Positions 9,141-18,218 of a stretch of 18,242 bases of DNA are shown in pieces; the first letter of the stretch is position 1, and every line of letters begins with the position of its first letter. Made by a program: the position numbers and the translations under genes. The stretch is from Gymnopilus junonius. Its lineage: Eukaryota > Basidiomycota > Agaricomycetes > Agaricales > Galerinaceae. The notes beneath the pieces are model-generated. The model worked only from the letters and a program-made list of their open reading frames with translations. It searched no databases and was not told the DNA's origin. Where the stretch lies: assembly GCA_015501075.1 (NCBI GenBank), contig JADNYJ010000617.1, positions 1 through 18,242 on the forward strand. Direction: 5' to 3'.

Positions 9141-9150
9141 CCCAAAAGGG

Positions 9151-9605
9151 TGTCCTGAAGTGACTTAGAATTAGTTTCACTTCATTTGGACACTTGTAGT
9201 TTACTAAGTTTCTGCTTTTGGTCGTGTTTTCTCTAGTAGTTTGCGAATTACTCGGCGTAGAGTTAGAATTTCGGAAAACGGATTTGAGATCTGAAATCAG
9301 GTTGAAAATCCGGTTCTAGTGATATAGGATACATGGCATTTAAAGTACATTTGTGTTTTAACATTTTCAAATTGTCCACATTTTGGGTGTTTTGTCATGC
9401 CTCGCGGTTTTTGGGCACGTAGCTACATTAGATACTATGTTTCCTACTATGTCAAGTGAAAGCAAGACACTATGATTTGAATTGAACAAGTTATAAGCAT
9501 TTTGAGTTATACTCTGTGATTCTCAGTGATTGCTGTACTTGAGCATACTAGTTGGTTGAGCTGTGTTAACTACACAGATCCTTGCTTATTTGTGCAAGTC
9601 TAACA
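9151..9605 (+). repeat. Putative 5' LTR of copia element
   Basis: The right boundary is well placed, because TCTAACA ends immediately before the primer binding site. The left boundary is a guess: TGTCC at 9151 gives TG...CA ends and a plausible 455-bp LTR. It does not mirror the CTAACA end, so the LTR could be truncated or start elsewhere. The second LTR is not in the window, so the boundary cannot be confirmed here. Confidence 0.4.
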
Positions 9606-9617
9606 GGTTATGGGCCC
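9606..9617 (+). promoter_or_regulatory. Primer binding site for half initiator-Met tRNA
   Basis: GGTTATGGGCCC is the exact complement of the anticodon stem-loop segment GGGCCCATAACC of eukaryotic initiator methionine tRNA. Copia-type elements are known to prime reverse transcription from such an internal, cleaved tRNA end instead of the 3' CCA end. Its position right after the LTR and 179 bp before gag fits. Confidence 0.72.
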
Positions 9618-9795
9618 CGAGCTCTAACTTGGCATGACTGATTGAGTTGCATACTGCTAGTAACTGTGTTCTGTGGGCTTATATTGAACTACTATTAAAC
9701 CTAGTTCAAATCTTGAAGTTGGATTATATTGATCACATCTGTGATTGATTACACTTGAATTATACTTGACTACACTTGTTGTCAAATTGGGAATT

Positions 9796-11264
9796 ATGTC
9801 TGCAAGCAATTCAGACACTATGGCTAGAATCAAGTCATTGTCCAATTCAAACTATCCTGAATGGAGTGGTGAGATGAGGGCATGGCTGATGAGAAATGGG
9901 CTATGGAGGCTTGTCTCTGGCAAGGAGACTATGCCTAGTGATGTAGCAGGGCAGGATAAGTGGGAAGCAAAGGCTGAGAAGGCAGCAGGGGAGATCTATC
10001 TCTTGGTAGAGAGTGATCAGAGGGTGCACTTCAGAGGGCATGAAGATGACCCAGTCAAGATGTGGACATTGTTAGAGGCTGCCCACCTATCAAAGAAGCC
10101 TGGCGCACGCTTTAATGCATATGACGACCTGTTTTCTATCAGAAAACAGGATGATGAAAGCTTGATGCAATTGGGGCTCAGAATAGAGAAGTCAATGCAG
10201 GCTATTCAGAACCTGCGCCCAGCTACCTTCACTATTGAAGAGCTGGATGAAGAGCTCCAATGCATGGCACTGATCCGTGCCTTACCAGAGGAATACCGTG
10301 TCTTGTCATCATCATTGTTGTTGATGCCGAAACTTGACAAGGGTACAATTCTGCAAGCATTCAGAAGTGATGAGTTAAATCATCAATGTCAGGAGTCAGC
10401 TAGTGTTGCCAAGACAGGTGGCAACAATTGGAAGAAGAAGAAGGGTGGCCCAAGCAATGGAAACAACTATCACAGCCATGGAGTTTCAAGTGGGCACAGT
10501 GGCAATTTGGACAAGAAGGCAAAAGACATCACTTGTTTCTTTTGTCATAATAAGGGTCATTGGATATCAGACTGCCCTATCCTTAATGAGCTGAAAGGAA
10601 GGGTTAAGAGCAACATTGAGGGTGCTAAAAAGGCAGAGGTTGAACGGGCAGCGAATGTTATGGAGAGCGCTGGCAAGGCAAGTGCTGTTTCTGACTTGGA
10701 GGCAAATGCTACATCTTCTAATGTGTTTGAATGGAACACTGATACAGGAGCCACTTCTCATATGACCCCACACCGTAATTGGATCTGCAATTATACCCCC
10801 TATAGAGTCCCAATCAGACTAGCGGATCATAGAGTTATCTATTCTGAAGGTGTTGGTTATGTGAAATTTAGACCTGTAATAGATGGGAAACAATATAGAG
10901 ATGTATTATTTACTAGTCTTACATGTACCTGCCTTACGTAATAACCTTCTTGCTGTTCTCTATTTGACTAAGTACAAGGGAATTGATGTTCATATTTCTT
11001 CTGCAAAGATGGACTTCCTTGAGAAAGGTCAACTATTGTTCCGGCTTCTATTACTGAGGATGATATTGGTTATCTAGATGGTTCAACAGTAGATATAATG
11101 GAGAATGTGCATTTGGCCTCTACACTGCCCCTTGACTTGTCTTTATGGCATAAACGGCTTGGACACCACAACTATGATGATATCAAGCTTATGATATCTA
11201 AGGATATGGTTGATGGTTTGGTACTGGATTCAAAGGCAAAGCCTGATCCAATCTGCGAACCGTG
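9796..11264 (+). pseudogene. Ty1/copia Gag-Pol polyprotein, 5' part, broken
   Basis: Begins at ATG 9796 (ATTATGTCTGC). Residues 1-240 are a UBN2-type Gag (NYPEWSGEMRAWL, LRALPEEYR-like helices) that forms the particle. Residues 247-260 are the CCHC zinc knuckle CFFCHNKGHWISDC. The aspartic protease active site DTGA is at residues 316-319. The frame changes near 10912-10920, so that LHVPALRNNLL follows in another frame. It changes back near 11028, giving TIVPASITEDDIGYLDGS. The pre-integrase zinc module WHKRLGHHNY...CEPC (11146-11263) follows. The sequence breaks off right after CEPC at the poly(T) of a LINE, so the integrase core, reverse transcriptase and RNase H are absent. An intact copia polyprotein is usually above 1300 residues in one frame. 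This copy is dead. Confidence 0.93.
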
Positions 11265-11285
11265 TTTTTTTTTTTTTTTTTTTTT
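11265..11285 (-). other. LINE poly(A) tail (poly-T on plus strand)
   Basis: Uninterrupted run of 21 T, which is the 3' poly(A) of the minus-strand LINE copy. It marks the insertion junction in copia. Confidence 0.9.
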
Positions 11286-11738
11286 AAATCAAGGATTTAT
11301 ATACCGGTGCGCGAAAGCAGTCCCAGTCACAGATATACATACACCCAAAGTAATCTACCATTAAACTATGCCTAGTGTGAGACTGGCTCTCGCGGGCCAA
11401 CTTAGGACCACTAACAGTGGGCCCATACTCTCGTTGATGCCCCGACCAAAGGGGAGGGGTCCAACAAAGTGATGGAGGAGCACTGGAAGGGGGCCTGCCA
11501 GCCAAACCCGACAGCCCAGGATGCACGCGTACTGTGTTAGCCACTGAAGGCAGACCATTTTGGGTCACCAAAGCAGGGGGCCACACTTGTCTGTCGATAA
11601 TGCCGAAGCTCCAGAACCCAGACCCCCACCCTCAACCCAGCAAGGCCTAAGCCCACCAAGTATTAGGACTCTGTTCTGAGTGCACCCCAAACCGACGAAT
11701 CCAGCCAACAGGAACAACGCCCACCTTGCCCAACCAAG
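11286..11738 (-). other. LINE 3' UTR
   Basis: About 450 bp between the LINE stop codon and its poly(A). It is GC-rich compared with surrounding sequence and has no convincing frame. No tRNA-like box A/B pair that would indicate a SINE was recognised. Confidence 0.6.
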
Positions 11739-12386
11739 TTATCCGACACCTCTAGGAGGGCGGTTGAAAGCGAACACAGTGGGGTTAGCTTTCAAAAACA
11801 ATATGAGCTGATCCAGGTGAACTGGATAGTCATGGTGATTATGTTGGGGACACGACCTGAAAAGATGCTTGCGAGTTTGGAGGTGGTATCTGCACTCACA
11901 GTTGGTGGCTTCAGGAATGTTGAAGTGAGAGTAGTACTCCCCAGTGGGAGCATGGTTGGTGATGGTGTGAGAGACCCTTGTGAAAAGAGTCAAGTCACCG
12001 CTGGCATACTGAAGCCAGGGACCACCTCATTTGGGCCATGGTTCGAGTCGACCCCCATTGAGGTCAGTGAGTGACAGGAATTGTTGCCCTGAGTATGAGG
12101 GTTGCTGGAACAACTCTTTCCAGCCTTCCCCTGGGTTATCATCAGCCATCTTGCACAGCAAGGCAAGTGAGTGTGGCATATTAGGCCCCACCGCTACTGA
12201 GAGCTCAGTTGCCATGAGATGAGCTTGGTAGTGTATGGCCCACTTCAAAGAAGATGGGACATGATGAAGAGAGATGTAGCAGCCAGGGCCCCTGGCCCAC
12301 CACTCTGTAAGGGTGTGAATAACTGCCAAGGAATGTCCCTGACTGGAATGGACAGAGGCATCAAGCAGGCTCCCCAGGGCTTTGGT
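11739..12386 (-). pseudogene. LINE ORF2 C-terminus: RNase H end and CCHC motif
   Basis: One collinear minus-strand frame covers the region. It begins within an RNase H-like part (SLLDASVHSSQGHSLAVIHT, then SLHHVPSSLKWAIHYQAH). It runs through GGPWLQYASGDLTLFTRVSH and NHAPTGEYYSHFNIPE to a C-x1-C-x8-H-x4-C motif (CECRYHLQTRKHLFRSC), ending at a natural stop near 11739. One in-frame TGA at 12027-12029 lies between PWPK and GGPWL, where homologous frames would be open. A G-to-A change of a Trp codon would explain it. The terminal zinc-like motif after RNase H is typical of fungal LINE polyproteins. The endonuclease and reverse transcriptase parts are absent from the window. Confidence 0.78.
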
Positions 12387-12412
12387 GCAGTACTTTTTAG
12401 TCCCCCTACCAT

Positions 12413-12575
12413 TCCTATAGGACTGGCCTGAGTTCTATAGGATTCCTGTAGGATTGGGGCCAAAACAGAATTCTGAGAGCAGTCCTACAGGACTCCTATA
12501 GGATTCCTGTAGGATTAGGCCCAAACCATATCAGAAACAGACTCCCAAGGGCAGTCCTATAGGAATCCTGTAGGA
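12413..12575. repeat. Left array of TCCTRYAGGA palindromes
   Basis: Perfect copies start at 12413, 12444, 12483, 12494, 12505, 12555 and 12566, and one variant (TTCTATAGGA) starts at 12433. Adjacent copies repeatedly sit exactly 11 bp apart (12433/12444, 12483/12494/12505, 12555/12566). Such palindromes near a transposon end are plausible binding sites for the element's own protein. Confidence 0.9.
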
Positions 12576-12674
12576 ATGACCCTAGATTATCATATATGAA
12601 GAGAACTATACTTGTTATGACATATTTTTACACTAATATACACTTCTTTTATTACTATTCATCTGTTCCTATGA
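12576..12674. other. 3' flank of CxC5/CxC6 gene
   Basis: AT-rich stretch between the palindrome array and the stop codon of the minus-strand gene. It probably holds that gene's 3' UTR. Confidence 0.4.
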
Positions 12675-14830
12675 CTACTCTTTATCAGACCCTTCTTCCT
12701 CCTCTGTCTCTGTCTCCTCGTCAAGTCCAATATCATCATCTTCCATCTCCTGGTTTGACTGTTTCTTCTGCTGCTTCTTGATTGTGTATTTAGTATGATA
12801 AAACAGCATAACATGGATGAACCAGTTGAAGTTTCCAGGAGTCATCCATTTGGCAATAGACTGATAGCCTCCAAGCCATGCATTGAGTTGTTCGCAGACT
12901 TGAGTATTGAAGGCCCAGTGACCATATGGTTGTCCATTTGAATCATATTCCACAATTACCAAGTTTGGTGCCACATTGTTTGCAGGAGCAGGATTGCAAT
13001 AAGTCCAGCAGAGATAATCTTGAAGATGATGGTTGATATAATGATAGGAGTCCACAATGAACCGGGATGTAAGCTTCCATATATCCCAAGTTCCATTGGT
13101 GACTGCAGTTGCAAGTACCTGGCATGCTTTATCAATGCATATATAGTCAGGACGCGAGTCTTGAGTGGGATAAACTGATGCAAGGAAGTTGAGAATGTTG
13201 GTTGTTGATTCTGAATGACCAAATTTGGTCCAAGCAATAACCACACCACAGGGTGTGCAGATGGTTTCAACACAGTAATAGCAGCCAGGGCTGAAGTAAT
13301 TGGGTGGCAAAGGAGGGTCACTAGCAGGATCATCATGGCATTGAGGATTAGGGCCTCGAGATCTTGGCTGCCAAGCATAGCTTTCAGCTGGTCTCTGGAG
13401 AGACTGACGGATACCAGAGCAGACATTGTGACAAGAATACTTCCTGAAGGTGTTCCACTCTGGCTGATGCTGTTGGCAGGCAGAAGTTCCATCAACACTT
13501 CGGTTAGTGCAGTTACGCACTAAACACTGTGATGCAAGAAGAAGGTGATGTTGATCACATAAAGAACCACCCCTAGAGTTCGAAAGATCATTATAGCAGT
13601 TGTCATATGCGCAATGCTATAAGAAACAGTCAGACATTGAGTTAAACTTGAATTTAAAACACTGAACAGTTGGACCCATCACAATTCTGTCCAAAACCAC
13701 CATCTTGACATATTTCTTGTCAGCTTGAGCATCATCTAAAAATCGAGATATAAGATAGAAATTGAAGATCAAATAATGAACCACATACTAGCCATGCCAT
13801 CTGATGGCTTAAAGATCTGAGTGCATTCAGAACATGAATGTTTGTCTGAAGCTCTGATAACCTCTTTCTCTTCTAATACTTCAAATGCTTCAGCAGTGAC
13901 CTCTTTGATGTTCAGACTGTCATCAAGCTCAAGATCAATAGAAGACTCAGCAGCTATAGTGTGTATGGATTCCTGCACAAAGGCTTGCCAAATTTGAGCT
14001 TGAGATATGGAGAAAGAGGATGTTCTATATGTGTTGTTCCAGTATTTGGCATAGGCTGAAGCAGATGCATGAAAGTTATACATTACATTAACAGCTGAGG
14101 AAGAAAACAAACAGTCAACCCAAAGAGCCTGTCTGATCTTGAGGCAGCTTGCTGAATTGAGATAAACTTGTTTGAAAGTTGGTGTTGGTGTCGATAAGTC
14201 AGGATATCATTCATGGTCTGCAGAATAAAGGGTATTGCAGGCAGTACATTTTCCTGTAAGAACGGGAACATGTCTGAAGACTGAGTGGCCCTTGATAAAT
14301 GTGACTCTGGGTATATCACAATCTTGGGTAGATTGCTGCAAAGACCGTGGTCGACAAGCTAGTGTACCACAGACAAATGACCTGGGGCAGATAACAAGAG
14401 CTGGCTGGATTTTCTTGGAAGAGACAGGAAGGAGTTTATGGGTGTAGTTGCCTGAAGAATCATAAGGTGAAAAAGATAAAGCAGTGCAAAGGTATCAAGC
14501 TTCTGGGCAATAAGCTTAACCCATGATGATGAGGAAGGAGTTTGTTGATGTTCATAATGGAAAAGGAGTGTTGAAGTATGATCATCTTCTAGCTTCTTTG
14601 AAATTGCATTAGTTAATGCAATTAACCAGCCAGAGACTACAACTTTGTTCTCTCCTGCCTCGGTTGGATGTTGTTGTCGAAATGCAGGTTGAAAACATCA
14701 GGATTGTCCGTTATAGAAAACAACAGCATTAGGACAGTTGCCAGACTGATCTTGGTACCGAAGGTTGTTTGGATTACAGAGGCGAAGTCAGAAAAATGAA
14801 TATCTGGAAATGGAGAGTCTACAGGTGTTG
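12675..14830 (-). pseudogene. CxC5-CxC6 cysteine-cluster protein, possible KDZ-type transposase
   Basis: The last exons read 14470-13789, 13735-13668 and 13616-12675 (introns of 53 and 51 bp; donors GTATGT and GTTCAG). In order: a CxC5-like part with ICPRSFVCGTLACRPRSL, VTFIKGHSVF and GKCTACNTLY; a helical middle (IWQAFVQESIH); HSCSECTQ; then a CxC6-like part with HCAYDNC, GSLCDQHH, LVRNCTNRSVDGTSACQQH. The following part shows DYICIDKAC, FIVDSYHYINHH, CNPAP and NTQVCEQLNAWLGG. Such conserved D, H, C and E positions suggest an RNase H-fold transposase core, though this is inference. The acidic tail is EEETEEEEGSDKE-like. Damage: in-frame TGA at 14207-14209, a one-base loss near 14470 (FALLY then SPYDSSGN) and another frame change near 14640-14665. 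The N-terminus beyond about 14650 is uncertain. Known from Agaricomycetes as KDZ-associated. Confidence 0.78.
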
Positions 14831-14993
14831 CTGAGACCGGTATTGCCAGAGTAAGCCAGATAAATAACCAGATCAATGTTGACAGTGACGATAGACAACC
14901 AGCAATTGAATAGACCAGCCAGCAAAAGATATAACACATGAAACTACTGTACAATGATAACTATCCCCTTCATACCAAAATCATCAGAACAAC

Positions 14994-16340
14994 TTACACA
15001 GGATTGTTGTTTGTCTTCTTTTTCTTCAACGATGTTGCCTTCTTTGGTGCTGGGGCAGGAGAGGGGGATCGAGATGACTCAGCTGATGAAGACGAGGATT
15101 CCTGCTTCTTCTTCTTTGACTTTGACTTTGCCTTCACAGGGGACACTTGCCACTTCGACTTTGACTTAGACTTCTTCTCCGGAGATGCCTGCCTCTTCGA
15201 AGAACCCCCCAACTTTGCTTCCCTTTCCTCCTTCTCCCTGTTCTTCACCTTAACCCATGCTTTCAGCTGCGCCAAAGTATAAGGAACTGGCAAAGAAAAC
15301 CCCCAGACATCACTGTCTGACTTGTGATCCTCGAGTTTCTCCAGCCAGTCATGCATGTTGGGATACATCATCGCAACACTGAATGGTTTCTTCCAGTTGC
15401 CATAATACTGAGTGTTCGCAATGAAGATATCAATGAAATCGTGAGCTTGGGATACCAGAACTGATCTTCATCACCAACCAAGGCTTGCCACTCCTCATCG
15501 TGGGGAGTTTCATGACAGTCGGGGTGGCTTCCATGATGGCGCAGTGTTTAATAAATGCATTATGGAGGTTGAAAGGAAGGTAGGGGGTTGTAGAATCGAT
15601 CCCAAGAAAGAAAGTAATAACTCCTTATGATCCTGGGGCATTTTCGAAGGGCCACCAGAACGAGGCCTTCCTGAATCGAAGTAGAAGCAGCAGATGGAGA
15701 GCGTGAATGAGAGGTGACAGTTCGAGCCAAGGACACCAGGAGACTGGGATGAATGAGAATGAAAAGAGGGAGGTATCATGAGCAACAAAAGTTGACTCCA
15801 TCAGGAACACAGATTTGCCATCCATGACACCTGTCTCCTAAAGAATGAGATAAGTCACTAATGAGTCAAGTACATCTAGTCATGACTTATGATAAGGAGA
15901 TGGATGATAGGACCATTGTTAGACTGTACCCATTGAAAGGTGGATCATCCTCAACAGCCACCTTGTACCGACCCAGTAATGCCCACTGGTTACCCTCTAA
16001 CATATAAACTCATTCTTATTATCTTGAAAAAAATTAATAGAATGATGTTAGAATATATCAAATGACTTACTGCGGACCGAGAGTATTGTCGACTTATTTG
16101 CTTGAGAACCGGACTCATAGTCTGATAGCATGATGTATTGACTTTGAGGACTGAACTTGCATTGTTGACAGTCAAGGTGGAGGGCCACTCAGAGGTGATC
16201 ATCAAGTTAGCATGTCCACGAGGCAAGGGAGCCTCCACATCAGACTCTGCTGGACTGGGATCCCCAAAGTTGTGCACATTGCCTAGGGAGGACCACGAGA
16301 TGTCGCCCCCCATGACCTTGATGATCCATTTGCAGGTGGT
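14994..16340 (-). pseudogene. Companion gene of KDZ-like element, C-terminal part, frame-broken
   Basis: Minus-strand chain. It starts with MGGDISWSSLGNVHNFGDPS and TSEWPSTLTVNN (16330-16071). A GTAAGT intron (donor 16070) follows, then NQWALLGRYKVAVEDDPPF, then MDGKSVFLMESTFVAHDTS. The next pieces are RIIRSYYFLSWDRF, NLHNAFIKHCAIMEATPT, DEEWQALVGDEDQFWYP and AHDFIDIFIANTQYYGNW. The last part runs MMYPNMHDWLEKLEDHK to a Lys/Ser-rich tail (SKSKSKWQ, KKKKQESSSSS) ending at 14994. Each piece joins smoothly to the next only after a frame change, near 15635, 15575, 15500 and 15448, so the copy has at least four small indels. It reads like a widespread Agaricomycete family of unknown function; no enzyme motif is recognised. 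The basic tail suggests nuclear location or nucleic-acid binding (inference). It may be one gene with the exons at 17743-16371. Confidence 0.6.
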
Positions 16341-16370
16341 TGATGTTCAGGAGTGGGCAGGTTAGAAATA

Positions 16371-17743
16371 TCATATTCTAAATGTAGTAGATAGCATAAA
16401 TAAAATGTACCATAAGAAAAGAGAATACCCTACCCAAATGATGTACAGCCTTGCCCTGCTCGAGGACAGTGCTGGGTGCCACACTCTCTCAATCTGGCAT
16501 GCCCATGAGAGTGTCACCCTCTCTGTCAATGAGAGGTGAATGCAGTGTGAAGGGGGACCGACAGGGATCCTGAGGGTTGAGTGAGGTGCTGCAGACAAGA
16601 TTGAGGGGCTGGCTGTTGAGTTTGGTGCAGGCGCTGAGGGCACTGGAGCTGGCGTTGACAATTCGGGGGCCCTCGCGAACCTGGGGGTGGGCTTGGGCTT
16701 CGAGATGCTGGGGTTGCATCATTGCTTGTGGGTAGTGTCGGCCTCGTCGACCTCATGGTGTGGCTCGCGGGTGCTGTTGGCATCATTGTTGGCATCACGG
16801 CATCATTTGCGGGTGCCTTCAGCATTGTTGGCATTGTTGGCATTGACGATGTTGTTGGCATCATTGTCATCATCATTGGCACCATCATCGTCATTGGCAT
16901 TGCTGTCTGTGTCACTGGTGCTGGACTCGATGGTGCCAGTGGCACTGTTGCTGGTGCTGGTGTCGCCACTACCCTCGTTGTTGGTCTCGTCAGCCTGGGC
17001 CTCGTCTCATCAATGGGCGGCCTTCGACACCTCAGGCTCACATTCTGCGTGTGGCCATGTGGTCGAGATGGAGAGTGGAGGGGGAGGGACAAGGCCGTGG
17101 GCTCTTGACGGGGATGCTCGGGTGGGGCGATGGTGGCACCCTCATCCGCGAGCCATTTTTCGACCCTAGAACAGAAAAAAATAAGTGTTATATTAGTTTT
17201 TCAAATCAAATTATAAGTGGGGGGGTACTCACAGGGTCAGCTTTGGCAGGGCGCCTTTCGCATCCTCTGCGGCATCTTCTGCGGCATGCTCCATGTCCGT
17301 TTTCCTGTAAAGAGATGAAAAGGAGGTGGGGGTGGGGTCAGCATACGGTTTTGGAGAGGGAGGCCCTCGACTCACCTTTGCGCTTTTCTATTCCTCTTTT
17401 TCTCAGCTTTTTTCTCCTTCTTCTTCTTCTCCCTCTCCTTCTTCTTCTCCTTCCCCTTTTCCTTCCTCTCATGCTCCTCCTCTCCATTGTCATTGTCTGG
17501 GGCCATTTCGGTTGCCTCGCCCTGCTGGCGCTTGGTTGCGATCTCGTCGGCATTCAATTGAACATGTTTGTGACCATGGTTCCTCTTGGGGAAGCTCGTT
17601 GGTGTGGTTTCAGGTGGGGGCTCAGTAGCCATGGCTGCCTCGTGCTCGGCGAGGCATGCAGAGCAGTGGGATGGTGGTGGCTGGCTTGACATGGTTGTGG
17701 TTGGGGGGATGTGGTGTGGCAGAGACAAGGACGAGTTGAACAC
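16371..17743 (-). pseudogene. Companion gene, N-terminal exons, Lys/Glu-rich start
   Basis: Start at ATG 17743 or, more likely, 17692 (MSSQPPPSHCSACLAEHE). Exon 1 to 17376 encodes a Pro-rich head, then a very basic and acidic helical stretch (EKKKEREKKKKEKKAEKK). A GTGAGT...ACAG intron (17375-17305) leads to exon 2 (17304-17233: KTDMEHAAEDAAEDAKGALP). A second GTGAGT intron leads to VEKWLADEGATIAPPEHP. Beyond this, both candidate frames run through a low-complexity GCC-AAC-type tract at 16770-16920. One reads as Asp/Asn-rich with two stops, the other as Met/Pro/Thr-rich and ends at 16526. A later part (ILSAAPHSTLRIPVGPPSH, ERVTLSWACQIERVWHPALSSS) ends at a GTAGGG donor near 16430. It could be the 5' half of the gene continuing at 16340-14994. 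Function unknown. Confidence 0.5.
16770..16920. repeat. Imperfect GTTGGCATT/CATCATT low-complexity tract
   Basis: Repeated GTTGGCATT, GGCATCATT and CATCATCAT units in a trinucleotide-like period. On the minus strand it codes Asn/Ala/Asp or Met/Pro/Thr repeats depending on frame. Slippage here probably explains why the correct frame of the surrounding gene cannot be decided. Confidence 0.75.
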
Positions 17744-17760
17744 GCCACGTCAATGAACAT

Positions 17761-17920
17761 GCTGTGTTCACATCACGTGATCACGGTAAAAGCCGGAAAT
17801 GCGCGAAAAATGTGCATTCCCTTTGCGAATAATTTGGAAATAATTACAATTAACTTAGTAATAGCCTAAATAGCTTTAAAAATAATTAAAACACATCTAA
17901 ATGGGCTAAAAACATCCCAA
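17761..17920. other. 5' flank of companion gene, AT-rich
   Basis: Non-coding sequence between the start of the minus-strand gene and the right palindrome array. It is the presumptive promoter region. No clear TATA box was identified in a convincing position, and no gene is seen. Confidence 0.45.
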
Positions 17921-18218
17921 TCCTATAGGACTACCAGGAATTTTTGCTTTTACACTCATTTTCCATGTGTTTTCAGCTTACATAATACAGAATATCATTG
18001 ATCTTGTTCTATATTTAGCCTATTGATACCATAAATAGCCTTAGATTACTCCAAACACATCTAAATAGCCTAAACTATGGTAGTCCTGTAGGACTGGCAG
18101 GACTGGTCCAATCCTCCATATAGGATTCCAGGCCTGAGCCACCAGCCATCTTTAATATGGTGCCCTATATCCCCAGTCCTACAGGAATCCTACAGGAATA
18201 GGCCCCAATCCTACAGGA
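17921..18218. repeat. Right array of TCCTRYAGGA palindromes
   Basis: Perfect copies start at 17921, 18084, 18177, 18188 and 18209. The pair 18177/18188 shows the same 11-bp spacing as in the left array, and 18188 to 18209 is 21 bp. GGCCCCAATCCTACAGGA at 18201-18218 is the exact reverse complement of 12444-12461. This indicates the second end of the same element, with its terminus close to or beyond 18242. Confidence 0.88.

Larger units (their letters stand above)
1..9141. mobile_element. Foldback-like element with long repeat-filled inverted arms
   Basis: Two long arms are reverse complements of each other. Left arm: 1-458 continued at 4020-5245. Right arm: 6475 to about 8130, then continuing to about 9141 where its left partner would lie outside the window. 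Outside the tandem arrays the match is close. For example, 160-300 against the complement of 7880-8022 shows only about five differences, and 4315-4440 against 7265-7390 is almost identical. Each arm mixes unique sequence with 12-13 bp tandem repeats, and the spacer (5246-6474) has no gene. Long inverted arms made of short tandem repeats around a unique middle are the defining architecture of foldback transposons. No transposase of its own is visible, so it would be non-autonomous. The alternative is a segmental inverted duplication. The inverted symmetry is seen directly; the foldback assignment is inferred. Confidence 0.72.
11265..12400 (-). mobile_element. 3' end of a non-LTR retrotransposon (LINE) inside copia
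   Basis: Minus-strand order: coding remnant (about 12386-11739), 3' UTR (11738-11286), poly(A) seen as 21 T at 11265-11285. The copia frame stops exactly where the poly(T) starts, as expected for target-primed insertion. The upstream side is cut near 12386-12412 by a different element, so it is not known whether this LINE was full length or 5'-truncated. The coding part looks like the RNase H and C-terminal zinc-motif region of fungal LINEs of the Tad1 kind; the clade is inferred. Confidence 0.82.

Noticed and set aside
11265..12400. Poly(T)-flanked insertion as a SINE
   Set aside because: The insert carries a LINE C-terminal coding region with a CCHC motif and no tRNA-type promoter was recognised.
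14637..14954. Hydrophobic 105-codon frame resembling a membrane or secreted protein
   Set aside because: It overlaps the 5' part of the CxC5 gene and the gap after the companion gene; the hydrophobic start is probably non-coding leader, and only its last part seems to belong to the CxC5 reading chain.
16526..17092. Met/Pro/Thr-rich 188-codon minus-strand frame as an independent gene
   Set aside because: Its start continues VEKWLADEG from the previous exon, but the middle is a slipped trinucleotide tract also open in other frames; treated as part of a broken gene.
17396..17465. CTTCTT-rich tract as a simple microsatellite
   Set aside because: On the minus strand it lies within the first exon of the companion gene and encodes the Lys/Glu-rich helix, bounded by a good splice donor.
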